64,000 bases of DNA from Bradyrhizobium sp. JYMT SZCCT0180 (lineage in GTDB: Bacteria; Pseudomonadota; Alphaproteobacteria; Rhizobiales; Xanthobacteraceae). Positions 16,912 to 25,991 of this stretch are shown here, in pieces; the stretch's first letter is position 1, and every line of letters begins with the position of its first letter. Below the pieces are notes generated by a model. It made no database searches, had not been told where the DNA came from, and saw only the letters and a program-made list of their open reading frames with translations. The stretch covers positions 186,001 through 250,000 of the forward strand of contig NZ_JAFCLZ010000002.1 in assembly GCF_018130165.1 (NCBI RefSeq), in the 5' to 3' direction. Made by a program: the position numbers and the translations under genes.

Positions 16912-18400
16912 CAAGGTCAAGCGTCAGCATGACCAGGGCCGGCTCACCGTTCGGGAGCGCATCGACAAGATCGTTGACCAGAAGTCCTTCCACGAAATCG
17001 GCGCCATCTCCGGCATCGCCGAATATGACGAGAACAGCGAACTCAAGCACCTGACGCCGGCGAACTGCGTGTTCGGCCGGGCCAAGGTCGAAGGCCGTCC
17101 GGTGGTCGTCGTCGGCGACGATTTCACCGTGCGCGGCGGCTCGGCCGACGCTTCGATCTCCGCCAAGCCGTTGATGGCCGAGGAGATGGCGCATGATTTC
17201 CGCCTGCCGATCATCCGCGTGATCGAAGGTTCGGGCGGCGGCGGCTCGGTGAAGACGATCGAGACGCGAGGGGCCGCCAACCTGCCGGGCGGTGTCGGCG
17301 GCACGCGCTGGTACTGGTTCACGACGGCGAACATGGCGCGCGTGCCGGTGGTGGCGCTCGGCCTCGGCTCGGTCGCGGGCCTCGGCGCCGCACGGCTGGC
17401 GGCGAGCCATTATTCCGTCATGACCAGGAATTCGGCGATGTTCGTCGCCGGGCCTCCGGTGGTGAAACGGCTCGGCCAAGATCTGACAAAGCAGGAACTG
17501 GGCGGCGCCGACATCCAGACCCGCGCCGGCGGTGTGGACGATGCCGTCGATACCGAGGAAGAGGCGTTCGAGCGCGCCCGGCGCTTCCTGTCCTATCTGC
17601 CGTCATCGGTCTACGAGCTGTCGCCGACCACGCCCTGCACCGACGATCCGGAGCGGGTCGAGGAAGCACTGATGAAGGCCGTGCCGCGCAATCGCCGCCA
17701 AGTCTACAAGATGCGCCCGATCATCGACGCCGTCGTCGACAAGGGCTCGTTCTTCGAGGTCAACGCCAATTTCGGCCGCCCGATCATCACGGGCCTCGCG
17801 CGCTTCGAAGGCCGCGCGGTGCTGCTGCTCGCCAGCGACCCCTTCCACTACGGTGGATCGTGGACCGCGGAAGCCTGCCAGAAGGTGGTGCGCTGGGTCG
17901 ACTTTGCCGAAACCTTCCATCTGCCGGTGGTCTATCTGATGGACTGCCCGGGCTTCATGATCGGGCTCGAGGCCGAGAAGTCGGCGACCATCCGGCACGG
18001 CGTGCGCGCAATGGCGGCTGTCAACCAGAGCACCGTGCCTTGGTGCACCATCATCGTGCGCAACGCCTTCGGCGTCGCCGGCGTCGTGCATCAGCCGGCC
18101 AACCGCTATTCGATGCGTTACGCCTGGCCGTCGGCCTATTGGGGCTCGCTGCCGCTCGAGGGCGGCATCGAGGCCGCCTATCGCGCCGACATCGATGCGG
18201 CGGAAGACCCGGCCGCAAAGCTGAAAGAGATCGAGGACCGTCTCAACAAGCTGCGCTCGCCGTTCCGCTCGGCCGAAAAATTCTGGGTCGAGGAAGTGAT
18301 CGATCCCCGCAAGACGCGCTCGCTGCTGTGCGAATTCGCGCGGCTGGCCGAACGGGTCCTCACGACGGGGCCGGCAACGAACATGGCGATCAGGCCGTAA
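16841..18400 (+). CDS. Acyl-CoA carboxylase carboxyltransferase (beta) subunit
   Basis: A 519-residue protein with both crotonase-fold halves of a biotin-dependent carboxyltransferase. Landmarks: GRLTVRERIDKIVD; GGSADASISAK; RVIEGSGGGGSVKTI (oxyanion region); DCPGFMIGLEAEKSATIRHG; and VRNAFGVAGVVHQPANRYSM. The ATG follows GGCGGAGGATACGA inside the end of iclR. It transfers carboxyl between biotin and an acyl-CoA (propionyl-, methylcrotonyl- or related). Free-standing decarboxylase or transcarboxylase function is also possible because no biotin carboxylase gene is in the window. The small carrier gene divergent to it is the likely biotin donor. Confidence 0.9.
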   Translation: MNWKPELDDLARREAFAREMGGVDKVKRQHDQGRLTVRERIDKIVDQKSFHEIGAISGIAEYDENSELKHLTPANCVFGRAKVEGRPVVVVGDDFTVRGGSADASISAKPLMAEEMAHDFRLPIIRVIEGSGGGGSVKTIETRGAANLPGGVGGTRWYWFTTANMARVPVVALGLGSVAGLGAARLAASHYSVMTRNSAMFVAGPPVVKRLGQDLTKQELGGADIQTRAGGVDDAVDTEEEAFERARRFLSYLPSSVYELSPTTPCTDDPERVEEALMKAVPRNRRQVYKMRPIIDAVVDKGSFFEVNANFGRPIITGLARFEGRAVLLLASDPFHYGGSWTAEACQKVVRWVDFAETFHLPVVYLMDCPGFMIGLEAEKSATIRHGVRAMAAVNQSTVPWCTIIVRNAFGVAGVVHQPANRYSMRYAWPSAYWGSLPLEGGIEAAYRADIDAAEDPAAKLKEIEDRLNKLRSPFRSAEKFWVEEVIDPRKTRSLLCEFARLAERVLTTGPATNMAIRP

Positions 18401-18409
18401 GTGTTTGCT

Positions 18410-18511
18410 CCTCATGGTGAGGAGGCGCTCTTGCGCCGTCTCGAACCATGAGGCCCCGGTTATGCCGCCATCCTTCGAGACGCGGCCAAGGGGCCGCTCC
18501 TCAGGATGAGG
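18410..18511. repeat. Composite intergenic repeat, modules a then b
   Basis: Module a (18410-18453) begins CCTCATGGTGAGGAG and ends CTCGAACCATGAGG; module b (18469-18511) begins CATCCTTCGAGACGCGG and ends CTCCTCAGGATGAGG. Each is an imperfect hairpin. The same two modules occur at 52282-52376 in the opposite order. The element lies between convergent genes (carboxyltransferase and patatin). Confidence 0.85.
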
Positions 18512-18531
18512 AGTCCCCGCGTAGCCAAATC

Positions 18532-19701
18532 CTACACCTCGCTCTCCCGATGCACATCATGGATCACAATGCCCATGCCTTCGTCGGGCATCCGGATCCA
18601 GTCGCGGCGTTTCAGCGTGCGCTTGGTGTCCTCGTGGCCGCTCATCCAGTGCTCGCGCATCGACGTGCCCGAGAATTCGTGGTCCTTGGCGTCGCCTTCA
18701 TAGGCCTTCTGCTGGTAGATCAGTTGCAGGATCGCGATCTCGGGCAGATTGCCGATGCTGGCCTTGATCTGACGCTCTTCGTCGGACAGCTGGTCGTCGG
18801 GAATTCTCGACAACGCCTTGTGCAGCCGCGCTTTCAGATTGTGCGTCTTGCGGTAGACGTCGGTGTTGTGGCGCGTGCGCGAGGAATACATGATGTCCTT
18901 GTGCCGGGCCATCACGTCCTGGATGTCGCGCGGCAAGGCTCCGCGGGCGCTGAACAGGTCGACCTGGAACACCAGCGAATTGAGGCTGTCTTCCTGGTCG
19001 AGCAGATGCTGCAGCGGCGTGTTCGAGACGATGCCGCCGTCCCAGAAGTGATCGGTGCCGACCTTCACCATTGGCAGCGCAGGCGGCAGCGCGCCGCTCG
19101 CCATGATGTGCTCGGGAATGATCTCGTCATGGGCGTTGTCGAAATAGATGAAATTGCCTGACAGCACGTTGACGGCGCCGACCGCAAACCGGATCCGCTT
19201 GTCATTGATCATGTCGAAATCGACGAGCTCAAGTAGCGTCTGGCGCAGCGGCTCGGTGTCGTAATAGCTCGTGGCGGTCCGGGCGCCGGTGGCGCTGAGC
19301 CACGGATTGGTCATATGCGGCGTGAAGAAGCCGGGCTGGCCCAGCGTCGTCGTCATGAACGAACTCGCGAAATTGCGTGCCTTGCGATAGATGTCGCCGT
19401 CCGGCGTGTAGTGCCAGATCTTGCGGCTGGTGATGCGGTCCCAGAAAATCTGCAGGCGTTCGAGCCGGCGCTCGGGCGGGTTACCGGCGATGATCGCCGA
19501 ATTGATCGCGCCGATCGACACGCCGCAAACCCAGTCCGGCTCGATATGGGCCTCGTGCAGGGCCTGATAGACGCCGGCCTGATAGGCGCCGAGAGCGCCA
19601 CCGCCCTGCAGCACCAGCGCGACGCGGTCGCAGCGCTCCGGCCGCCAGCCGCGCGCATGAATGGTCTGTTCGAGATGTGGGGTTCGCGCGTCCATATTCA
19701 T
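18532..19701 (-). CDS. Patatin-like phospholipase (DUF3734 type)
   Basis: A 389-residue patatin. Oxyanion loop VLQGGGALGAYQAG (residues 30-43), nucleophile elbow GVSIG with Ser62, and the catalytic Asp in WDGGIVSNTPL give a complete Ser-Asp dyad. The C-terminal part (SARGALPRDIQDVMARHKDI onward) matches the DUF3734 extension seen in rhizobial proteins. I chose the ATG at 19701 behind CTGGAGCAA; an in-frame upstream start would give a poorly conserved leader. It probably hydrolyses membrane lipids or other acyl esters in the cytoplasm. It is divergent from acetoacetate decarboxylase, a neighbour that suggests a link to storage-lipid or ketone-body metabolism (inference). Confidence 0.9.
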   Translation of the reverse strand: MNMDARTPHLEQTIHARGWRPERCDRVALVLQGGGALGAYQAGVYQALHEAHIEPDWVCGVSIGAINSAIIAGNPPERRLERLQIFWDRITSRKIWHYTPDGDIYRKARNFASSFMTTTLGQPGFFTPHMTNPWLSATGARTATSYYDTEPLRQTLLELVDFDMINDKRIRFAVGAVNVLSGNFIYFDNAHDEIIPEHIMASGALPPALPMVKVGTDHFWDGGIVSNTPLQHLLDQEDSLNSLVFQVDLFSARGALPRDIQDVMARHKDIMYSSRTRHNTDVYRKTHNLKARLHKALSRIPDDQLSDEERQIKASIGNLPEIAILQLIYQQKAYEGDAKDHEFSGTSMREHWMSGHEDTKRTLKRRDWIRMPDEGMGIVIHDVHRESEV

Positions 19702-19904
19702 TTGCTCCAGAACTGCCCGACAATTCCGCGCGCTGGTGACGCGATGATGACAAATGCATCGATCGGCTTTTGCCTCGCGTATTTGCCAGCGCCTGAAAAA
19801 TCGAGGTCGAAACTTGCGGTCATGACGCTGAAGGAAATCCCTCACATCCCTGTCAATTTCGGCCGCTAGCAATCGGCCGGACGATTTTCAGCAGGGGGAT
19901 TGCA

Positions 19905-20687
19905 ATGCGCAGGGAAGACTTGCTCAAGTTTCCGTCGATGCCGGCCGCAGGGCCAAGCTATCCCGCCGGTCCCTATCGTTTCGTCAACCGCGAATTTCTC
20001 GTCATCAGCTATGAGACCGATCCCGAACTGATCCGCGCCGGCTTGCCCGAGCCGCTGGAGCCGGTCGATCAGCCGATCGTGCACTATGAATGGATCAAGA
20101 TGCCTGACAGCTCCGGGTTCGGCAGCTACACCGAATCCGGGCTTGTCATCCCGGCGCGCCTGCATGGCGAGGAAGTCAATTTCGTCTCGCAGATGTATCT
20201 CGACGACGATCCGCCGATCGCAGCGGGGCGCGAAATCTGGGGCTTTCCGAAGAAATACGCCCACCCCAAGCTCGAGATCGTCAAGGACACTTTCACCGGC
20301 ACGCTGGAATATGCCGGCCAGCTCGTGGCGATGGGCACCATGGGCTACAAGCACGAAAGCATGGCCGGCAACGGCGAAATCACACGCGCGACGCTGTCGA
20401 AGACGCAGATCAATCTCAAGATGATCCCGGGGGTCGATGGCCGCCTCGAAATCTGCCAGCTCGTTGCGATCAATCTCACCGATATCGTCGTCAAGGGCTC
20501 ATGGATCGGGCCGGGGCGCTTGCATCTGGTGCCGCACGTCAACGCGCCGGTGGCGGATTTTCCGGTGCGCCGGGTGGTCGGCGCCCATCATTTTTTGGCC
20601 GACCTGACGTTGCCGTTCGGCCGCGTGGTTCACGACTACAACAAGGAAGTCGAACAGGCGGCGGTAACCGCTCTCGCCGCGGAGTAG
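19905..20687 (+). CDS. adc: Acetoacetate decarboxylase
   Basis: A 260-residue enzyme of usual length, behind a GCAGGGGGAT ribosome site. Residues match the clostridial enzyme almost position for position: Arg29, Glu77 in SYTESG, and the Lys pair Lys116-Lys117 in REIWGFPKKYAHP, where the first Lys forms the Schiff base with acetoacetate. It would convert acetoacetate to acetone and CO2, or act on a related 3-oxo acid. It is divergent from the patatin gene. Confidence 0.93.
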   Translation: MRREDLLKFPSMPAAGPSYPAGPYRFVNREFLVISYETDPELIRAGLPEPLEPVDQPIVHYEWIKMPDSSGFGSYTESGLVIPARLHGEEVNFVSQMYLDDDPPIAAGREIWGFPKKYAHPKLEIVKDTFTGTLEYAGQLVAMGTMGYKHESMAGNGEITRATLSKTQINLKMIPGVDGRLEICQLVAINLTDIVVKGSWIGPGRLHLVPHVNAPVADFPVRRVVGAHHFLADLTLPFGRVVHDYNKEVEQAAVTALAAE

Positions 20688-20817
20688 GCGGCGCGAGCGA
20701 TCTCCTCGGTGACATCAAACTGTAACAAAAACGCACTTGAATCGCCTGGCATGCACGAGGGCCGTTGCGGCTGAGTTCTCCTAGAGCCGCCGCGCAGGGT
20801 TTGGCGGGGGGCTGCTG

Positions 20818-21918
20818 ATGTCTTCGATGGATATTTTGGCCGGGCCTGCAATAGGTGTCGGCATGCCGATAGCTGATGCCGCCTCGGCTATCCCGGATGC
20901 CGCCTCGGCTATCCCGGATGCCGTTTTGGCTATCCCGGATGCCGCCTCGGCTATCCCGGGACTGGTGTGGGCGTTTCGTCTGCACAGCGACGGCAGCGCT
21001 GAGCCACTGCCAGCCAACGGGCCGATCGAATTCAGTCATGACGGGCGGCTGTGGCTGCATTTCAACCTGACCGATGCGCGGGCGCGGTCGTGGCTGGCGG
21101 GAGTAGATGTGCCACTGCCGGCGCGCGAGCTGCTGCTGTCGAAAGACAATTATCAGCAACTCCACATCTCCGACCATTGCGTCTACGGGGTGTTCTCCGA
21201 TCTCGTTCGCACCATCGACACCGCGACCGAAGAAACCGGATTTCTTCGCTTCGCGATGACCGAACGCCTTCTCATCAGTGGCCGGCATCAGGCGCTTTGC
21301 GCTGTCGATGCCACCCGCCGCGTGCTGGAGAGCGGTCATCGCGTCGATACCGTCGCTGCACTACTGGAGAAGATCGTCGACGAGGTCGCCGATACCATGG
21401 ACCGCATGGCCGACAAGATCGCCACCGCGATCGACAATATCGAGGAACGGATTCTCGCAGGCGAGACGAGATCGGAAATGCGCGCAGCGCTCGGCCGGTC
21501 GCGGCGGACCTGCGTGCGCTTGCACCGCCAGCTGGCGGGCTTGCGCGTGCTGTTCCACCGGCTCGAGCAGAAGAGCGTTGAACATCTCAGCCCGGCGCTG
21601 CGGCTTCAGGCCGGAAAACTGGCGCAGCGGCTCGATGGCCTCGACCACGACATCGTCGAGCTGCGCGAGCGCAGCCGCCTCCTGGAGGAAGAAATTCATT
21701 TCAAGATGGAGGAGGAAAGCAACCGGCACCTCCATACGCTGTCCATCGTCACGACGATGCTGCTGCCTCCGACGCTGGTGACCGGCATCTTCGGCATGAA
21801 CACGAAAGGCCTGCCGCTCACCGACACCGAAACCGGATTTTTGTGGGCCGCGGCGATCATGGTTGGCGTCGCCGGAGCGGCCTATCTCGCCATGCGCCGC
21901 TCAGGCTTCTTCAAATAA
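20818..21918 (+). CDS. CorA/ZntB-family metal transporter with N-terminal repeat
   Basis: A 366-residue 2-TM-GxN channel/transporter. The long cytoplasmic funnel has VDEVADTMDRMADKIATAID and heptad-rich helices; the membrane part has LLPPTLVTGIFGMNTKG with the Gly-Met-Asn signature at 326-328, then a second helix and the basic tail MRRSGFFK. It should move divalent cations; the ZntB-like arrangement suggests zinc. Unusual: residues about 20-47 contain four copies of a seven-residue unit (Asp-Ala-Ala-Ser-Ala-Ile-Pro type) from a 21-nt tandem repeat, ahead of the normal start of the fold (LVWAFRLHSDG). A later start is hard to find, so the repeat is probably translated. Confidence 0.9.
   Translation: MSSMDILAGPAIGVGMPIADAASAIPDAASAIPDAVLAIPDAASAIPGLVWAFRLHSDGSAEPLPANGPIEFSHDGRLWLHFNLTDARARSWLAGVDVPLPARELLLSKDNYQQLHISDHCVYGVFSDLVRTIDTATEETGFLRFAMTERLLISGRHQALCAVDATRRVLESGHRVDTVAALLEKIVDEVADTMDRMADKIATAIDNIEERILAGETRSEMRAALGRSRRTCVRLHRQLAGLRVLFHRLEQKSVEHLSPALRLQAGKLAQRLDGLDHDIVELRERSRLLEEEIHFKMEEESNRHLHTLSIVTTMLLPPTLVTGIFGMNTKGLPLTDTETGFLWAAAIMVGVAGAAYLAMRRSGFFK
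20875..20958 (+). repeat. Four in-frame copies of a 21-nt tandem repeat
   Basis: Unit GATGCCGCCTCGGCTATCCCG at 20875-20895, repeated at 20896-20916, 20917-20937 (with CCGTTTTGG replacing CCGCCTCGG) and 20938-20958. It encodes Asp-Ala-Ala-Ser-Ala-Ile-Pro, with one Asp-Ala-Val-Leu-Ala-Ile-Pro copy, near the N-terminus of the CorA-like transporter. Copy number could change without shifting the frame. Confidence 0.95.
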
Positions 21919-21943
21919 AGCACGCGGCGGCGGGATCGATACC

Positions 21944-23284
21944 ATGTTCAGCGTTCTTTCCCGCGCCGTTATCTTGTTCGCGACGGCGGCCTGTCTTGTA
22001 CTTGCACCAGTCGCGTATGCCGACACGAATCCAGCAGCGAAAAAAGACACGCGGGAATTGCTGGCCGATGCCGGCTATCAGTTCAGCCTGGTCTATATCG
22101 GGGAAGGGCTCGCCAATATCACTGGCGGAATGCGGACGGGGGCGATCTACACCGGCCGGCTCGATCTCGGTACCACCATCGATCTGGAGAAGGTGGCGGG
22201 TTGGACCGGTGCCAGCTTCCACGCCAACATGTTCCAGATCCACGGCGACGGGCTGTCGCGCAGCTATATCGGCAATCTGATGCTGGTCAGCGGCGTCGAG
22301 GCGTTGCCGGCGACGCGGCTCTACGAATTCTGGGTCGAGCAGAAGCTGCTCGGCGGCAAGCTCGCCGTCCGCGTCGGACAGCAGGCGTCCGACATCGAGT
22401 TCATCGACAGTTCCTATGACGACATCTTCGTCAATTCGGCGCTGGGCTGGCCGGGCCATGCCGGGATCAATTTGCCGAGCGGCGGGCCGTCGCCGCCGCT
22501 CTCGGTGATGGGCATCAGGGTGAAAGCCGAACTCTCGGATCGACTCACGGCGTACTTCGCGCTGTTTAACGGCGACTCGGCTCCGCCAGGGCCGGAAGAT
22601 CCGCAAATCAAGAATCCCCACGGGCTGTTGTTTCGCGTCAGCGATCCGCCGTGGTGGATCGCCCAGCTCAAGTACAAAATTCAACTTGGTGAAAGCCGGC
22701 TTCCCGGGACGATCACCGGCGGCGGCTGGTACCACATGAAGTCGTTTCCGGATCAGCGGTTCTCCGCCGATGGCCTTTCGCTGGCCGATCCCAGCAGCAA
22801 TGGCGAGACCGCATGGCGACGGCGGAATCCCGGCGTGTTCATGGTCTACGAGCAGTTGTTGATGCGCGCGTCGCCGGGCTCCGACAAGGGCGTCGCCTTC
22901 TTCATGCGCGCCTCGATGAGCCCGTCGGACCGCAACCTCGTCAGCGCCTATATCGATGGCGGCTTTTTGTTCACCGGATTCAGCACGCAGCGCCCGAACG
23001 ACAGGTTCGGCATCGCCGCGACCTATGCTCGGATTTCCGATCGCGCCCGCGCGCTCGACCGCGACACGCAGATATTTACCGGCACGCCGTATCCGGTCCG
23101 CGATTATGAGGCGATCCTGGAGATCACCTACCAGCACGAAGTGCGGCCTGGCTTTCTGTTGCAGCCGGTTGTGCAGTACATCGCCCATCCCGGTGGCGGC
23201 GCGCCCGATCCGAACGATGCGACGCAGACAAAGCGCATCAAGGATGGGGTGATGGTGGGGGTTCGCAGCACCATCACTTACTAG
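21944..23284 (+). CDS. OprB-family carbohydrate-selective porin-like protein
   Basis: A 446-residue outer-membrane protein, signal peptide residues 1-25 (VILFATAACLVLAPVAYA). The body has alternating strands ending in a C-terminal aromatic (last residues VRSTITY), and OprB-like features: YTGRLDLGTTIDLEKVAGW, FHANMFQIHGDGLS, EFWVEQKL and KLAVRVGQQASDIEF. It should form a 16-strand barrel for passive sugar or solute diffusion. The start ATG 21944 lacks a strong ribosome site; an alternative in-frame start upstream overlaps the transporter gene. Confidence 0.88.
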   Translation: MFSVLSRAVILFATAACLVLAPVAYADTNPAAKKDTRELLADAGYQFSLVYIGEGLANITGGMRTGAIYTGRLDLGTTIDLEKVAGWTGASFHANMFQIHGDGLSRSYIGNLMLVSGVEALPATRLYEFWVEQKLLGGKLAVRVGQQASDIEFIDSSYDDIFVNSALGWPGHAGINLPSGGPSPPLSVMGIRVKAELSDRLTAYFALFNGDSAPPGPEDPQIKNPHGLLFRVSDPPWWIAQLKYKIQLGESRLPGTITGGGWYHMKSFPDQRFSADGLSLADPSSNGETAWRRRNPGVFMVYEQLLMRASPGSDKGVAFFMRASMSPSDRNLVSAYIDGGFLFTGFSTQRPNDRFGIAATYARISDRARALDRDTQIFTGTPYPVRDYEAILEITYQHEVRPGFLLQPVVQYIAHPGGGAPDPNDATQTKRIKDGVMVGVRSTITY

Positions 23285-23339
23285 AGCGTTTTCAAGCGAA
23301 GTGGATACCGGTTCGCGTAAAGAAAACGCGTCAAAACAA
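23285..23339. repeat. 55-nt intergenic repeat, GCGTTTTC type, copy 1
   Basis: Arms GCGTTTTC (23286-23293) and GAAAACGC (23322-23329) with the centre AAGCGAAGTGGATACCGG. It is identical to the copy at 32508-32562 except for one base (A for G). It begins one base after the porin stop codon, between convergent genes (porin and MFS transporter). Confidence 0.9.
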
Positions 23340-23345
23340 AAAGCG

Positions 23346-24644
23346 CTAGACCGCGGCCACCGCCACCGCCGGCTTCGGTGCCGGCCGCGCGATCGCCAGC
23401 GTGATCAGCGCCGCGACGATGCAGAGCGCACCGGCAACGAAGAAGGCGGGCACGTACGTTGCATAGATCGTTCGCGATAGCCCAGCGCCGAAGGCGGCGA
23501 TGCCGGCGCCCAGCTGATGGCCGGCAAAGATCCAGCCGAACACCAGGTTGGCGCGCTCGGGCCCGAACCGTTGCGCGGTCAGCCGTACCGTCGGCGGCAC
23601 CGTGGCGATCCAGTCCAGTCCATAGAACATCGCAAACACCGACAGGCCGTAGAACGAGAAATCCGTAAACGGCAAGAACAGCAGCGACAGGCCGCGCAGG
23701 CCGTAATACCAGAACAGCAGCCAGCGATTGTCGTAACGGTCCGAGAGCCAGCCGGACACGATGGTGCCGACGAAGTCGAAGATGCCCATCGCGGCGAGCA
23801 GGCTCGCGGCCTGGACCTGCGGAATGCCGTAATCGAAGCACATCGGAATCAGATGCACCTGGATCAAGCCGTTGGTGCTGGCGCCGCAGATGAAGAAGGT
23901 GCCGAACAGGATCCAGAACACTTTCGTCTTCGAGGCGTCGCGCAAGGTGCCGAGCGCGGCGGCCATGATCGGCGCATTGCTCGGCGGCGGCGATACGATC
24001 GGCTCGGTGCCCGTATCGCCGTATGGCCGCAGACCAAGATCGCTCGGGCGGTCGCGCATGATCATCGCCACGGCAAAGGCCGCGACGGCCAGCATCACGC
24101 AGATCAGCGCCAGCGCGTTGCGCCAGCCGTAATGCTCCGTCAGCGTTGCCAATAGCGGCAGGAAGACGAGCTGGCCCGTCGCTACGCTGGCGGTGAGAAT
24201 GCCGACAACGAGGCCACGCCGCGCCACGAACCAGCGTGCCGAAATCGTGGCGCCCAGCACCAGCGCGGTCATGCCGGTGCCGAGGCCGATCACGACGCCC
24301 CACAGCAGCATCAGGTGCCAGACCTGTGTCATGAACAGCGAAGCAATCAGCGCGGAGGCCACGATCGTCAGCGACAACAGCGACATATTGCGCAGGCCGT
24401 AACGGTTCAGCAGCGCGGCTGCGAACGGCGCCATCAGCCCGAACAGGATGAAGCGGATCGACAGCGCCGAGGAAATCTCGGCGGCGCTCCAGCCGAATTC
24501 TTTCTGCAGCGGCACGATGAAGACGCCGGGCGCGCCGACGGTGCCGGCCGAGATCAGCGCGGTGAAGAAGGTCACGCCGACCATCGCCCAGCCATAATGA
24601 ATGTTGCGGCGGGCGAGGGCGGCGGACAGCCAGTTCGAAATCAT
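23346..24644 (-). CDS. MFS transporter (OFA/oxalate-formate antiporter-like)
   Basis: A 432-residue 12-helix protein. It starts ALARRNIHYGWAMVGVTFF, a common opening of oxalate/formate antiporter-like and monocarboxylate MFS carriers. Other marks: QKEFGWSAAEISSALS, GLGTGMTALVLGATISARWF, ARRGLVVGILTASVATGQLV and GWLSDRYDNRW (loop 8-9). The ATG at 24644 has AGAGGCTCA upstream. It likely transports a small organic anion. It lies 113 nt downstream of a thiolase gene on the same strand. Confidence 0.9.
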   Translation of the reverse strand: MISNWLSAALARRNIHYGWAMVGVTFFTALISAGTVGAPGVFIVPLQKEFGWSAAEISSALSIRFILFGLMAPFAAALLNRYGLRNMSLLSLTIVASALIASLFMTQVWHLMLLWGVVIGLGTGMTALVLGATISARWFVARRGLVVGILTASVATGQLVFLPLLATLTEHYGWRNALALICVMLAVAAFAVAMIMRDRPSDLGLRPYGDTGTEPIVSPPPSNAPIMAAALGTLRDASKTKVFWILFGTFFICGASTNGLIQVHLIPMCFDYGIPQVQAASLLAAMGIFDFVGTIVSGWLSDRYDNRWLLFWYYGLRGLSLLFLPFTDFSFYGLSVFAMFYGLDWIATVPPTVRLTAQRFGPERANLVFGWIFAGHQLGAGIAAFGAGLSRTIYATYVPAFFVAGALCIVAALITLAIARPAPKPAVAVAAV

Positions 24645-24757
24645 TGAGCCTCTGAACAATTCAATTGGAAGGTTTGCAGGATGTGGCGGAGCGCGACATC
24701 CTGACACAAACGCTTGGCGACATAAATGCTGAACTTCCCTCGTTTTCGGACATCCGG

Positions 24758-25951
24758 CTAATGAACGATGCGCTCGACCGCGATCGCGGTGGCTTCGCCG
24801 CCGCCGATGCAAAGCGCCGCGACGCCGCGCTTCAGGTTCTGCGCTTCCAGCGCATGCAGCAGCGTAACGATTAGCCGCGCGCCGGTGGCGCCGATCGGGT
24901 GGCCGAGCGCGCAGGCGCCGCCGTTGATATTCAGCTTCTCTCTGTCAATCCCGAGGTCGCGCTGCGCCGCCATCGCCACCACCGCAAACGCCTCGTTGAT
25001 CTCGAACAGATCGACATCGCCGACGCTCCAGCCGACCTTGTCGAGCAGCTTCCGGATCGCCGGGATCGGCGCCGTGGTGAACCATTGCGGCTCCTGGCTG
25101 TGGGTGGCGTGGCCCTTGATCTCGGCGAACGCCCGCAGGCCTTCGCGATCAGCGAGTGAGCGCCGCGCCAGGATCAGCGCTGCGGCGCCGTCGGCATTGG
25201 CGGAGGAGGCGGCCGGCGTAATGGTGCCGTTGGCGCGGAACGCCGCTTTCAGCCCGGGAATTTTGGCGGGATCTACCTTGAGCGGATGCTCGTCATTGGC
25301 GATCAGGCGCGGCCCTGCTTTCTCAGCTACCGTGATCGGTACGATCTCGGCCTTGAACGCTCCGCCTTCCACCGCCTTGCGGGCGCGCGTCAGCGTCTCG
25401 ATCGCGTAGGCGTCCTGATCGGCGCGGGTGAATTGATAGGCTTCCGCGGTGGCCTCGCCGAAATCGCCCATCGAGCGGCCGGTCTCGTAGGCGTCCTCGA
25501 GCCCGTCCATCATCATGTGGTCGATGATCCGGTCATGGCCGGCGCGATAACCCGCGCGCGCCTTGCTCAGCAGATAGGGCGCGTTCGACATGCTCTCCAT
25601 TCCGCCCGACAGCACGATCTCGGCCGAACCGGCCTTGATGATGTCGTGGCCCAGCATGGTGGCCTTCATGCCGGAGCCGCAAACCTTGTTGACGGTGGTG
25701 GCGCCGGTGGCATCCGGCAGCTTGGCGCCGCGTGCGGCCTGGCGCGCCGGCGCCTGGCCCTGGCCGGCCGGCAGCACATTGCCCATGAACACTTCGTCGA
25801 TCCGCTCCGGCGCCAGTTTTGCGCGTTCCAGCGCCGCGCCGATCACATGCGAGCCGAGCTTGTGGGCGCTGAACGGCGACAATTCGCCCATGAAGCGGCC
25901 AAGCGGCGTGCGGGCGGCGGACAGGATGACGACGGGATCGGAGGCGGCCAT
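24758..25951 (-). CDS. Acetyl-CoA C-acetyltransferase (thiolase)
   Basis: A 397-residue canonical thiolase. Nucleophilic Cys in TTVNKVCGSGMKA (about residue 92), His in NEAFA, acid-base Cys in CIGGGEATAI, and the GACALGHPIGATGARLI block near the C-terminus are all present. Condenses two acetyl-CoA or cleaves 3-ketoacyl-CoA. It is upstream of the MFS gene and downstream of two short palindromes, which may control it. Unlike the thiolase-like protein at 2.7 kb, the active site is intact. Confidence 0.95.
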   Translation of the reverse strand: MAASDPVVILSAARTPLGRFMGELSPFSAHKLGSHVIGAALERAKLAPERIDEVFMGNVLPAGQGQAPARQAARGAKLPDATGATTVNKVCGSGMKATMLGHDIIKAGSAEIVLSGGMESMSNAPYLLSKARAGYRAGHDRIIDHMMMDGLEDAYETGRSMGDFGEATAEAYQFTRADQDAYAIETLTRARKAVEGGAFKAEIVPITVAEKAGPRLIANDEHPLKVDPAKIPGLKAAFRANGTITPAASSANADGAAALILARRSLADREGLRAFAEIKGHATHSQEPQWFTTAPIPAIRKLLDKVGWSVGDVDLFEINEAFAVVAMAAQRDLGIDREKLNINGGACALGHPIGATGARLIVTLLHALEAQNLKRGVAALCIGGGEATAIAVERIVH

Positions 25952-25991
25952 GGCGGAACTCCCAGGGATGTTCGGATAATAAGATTATGAA

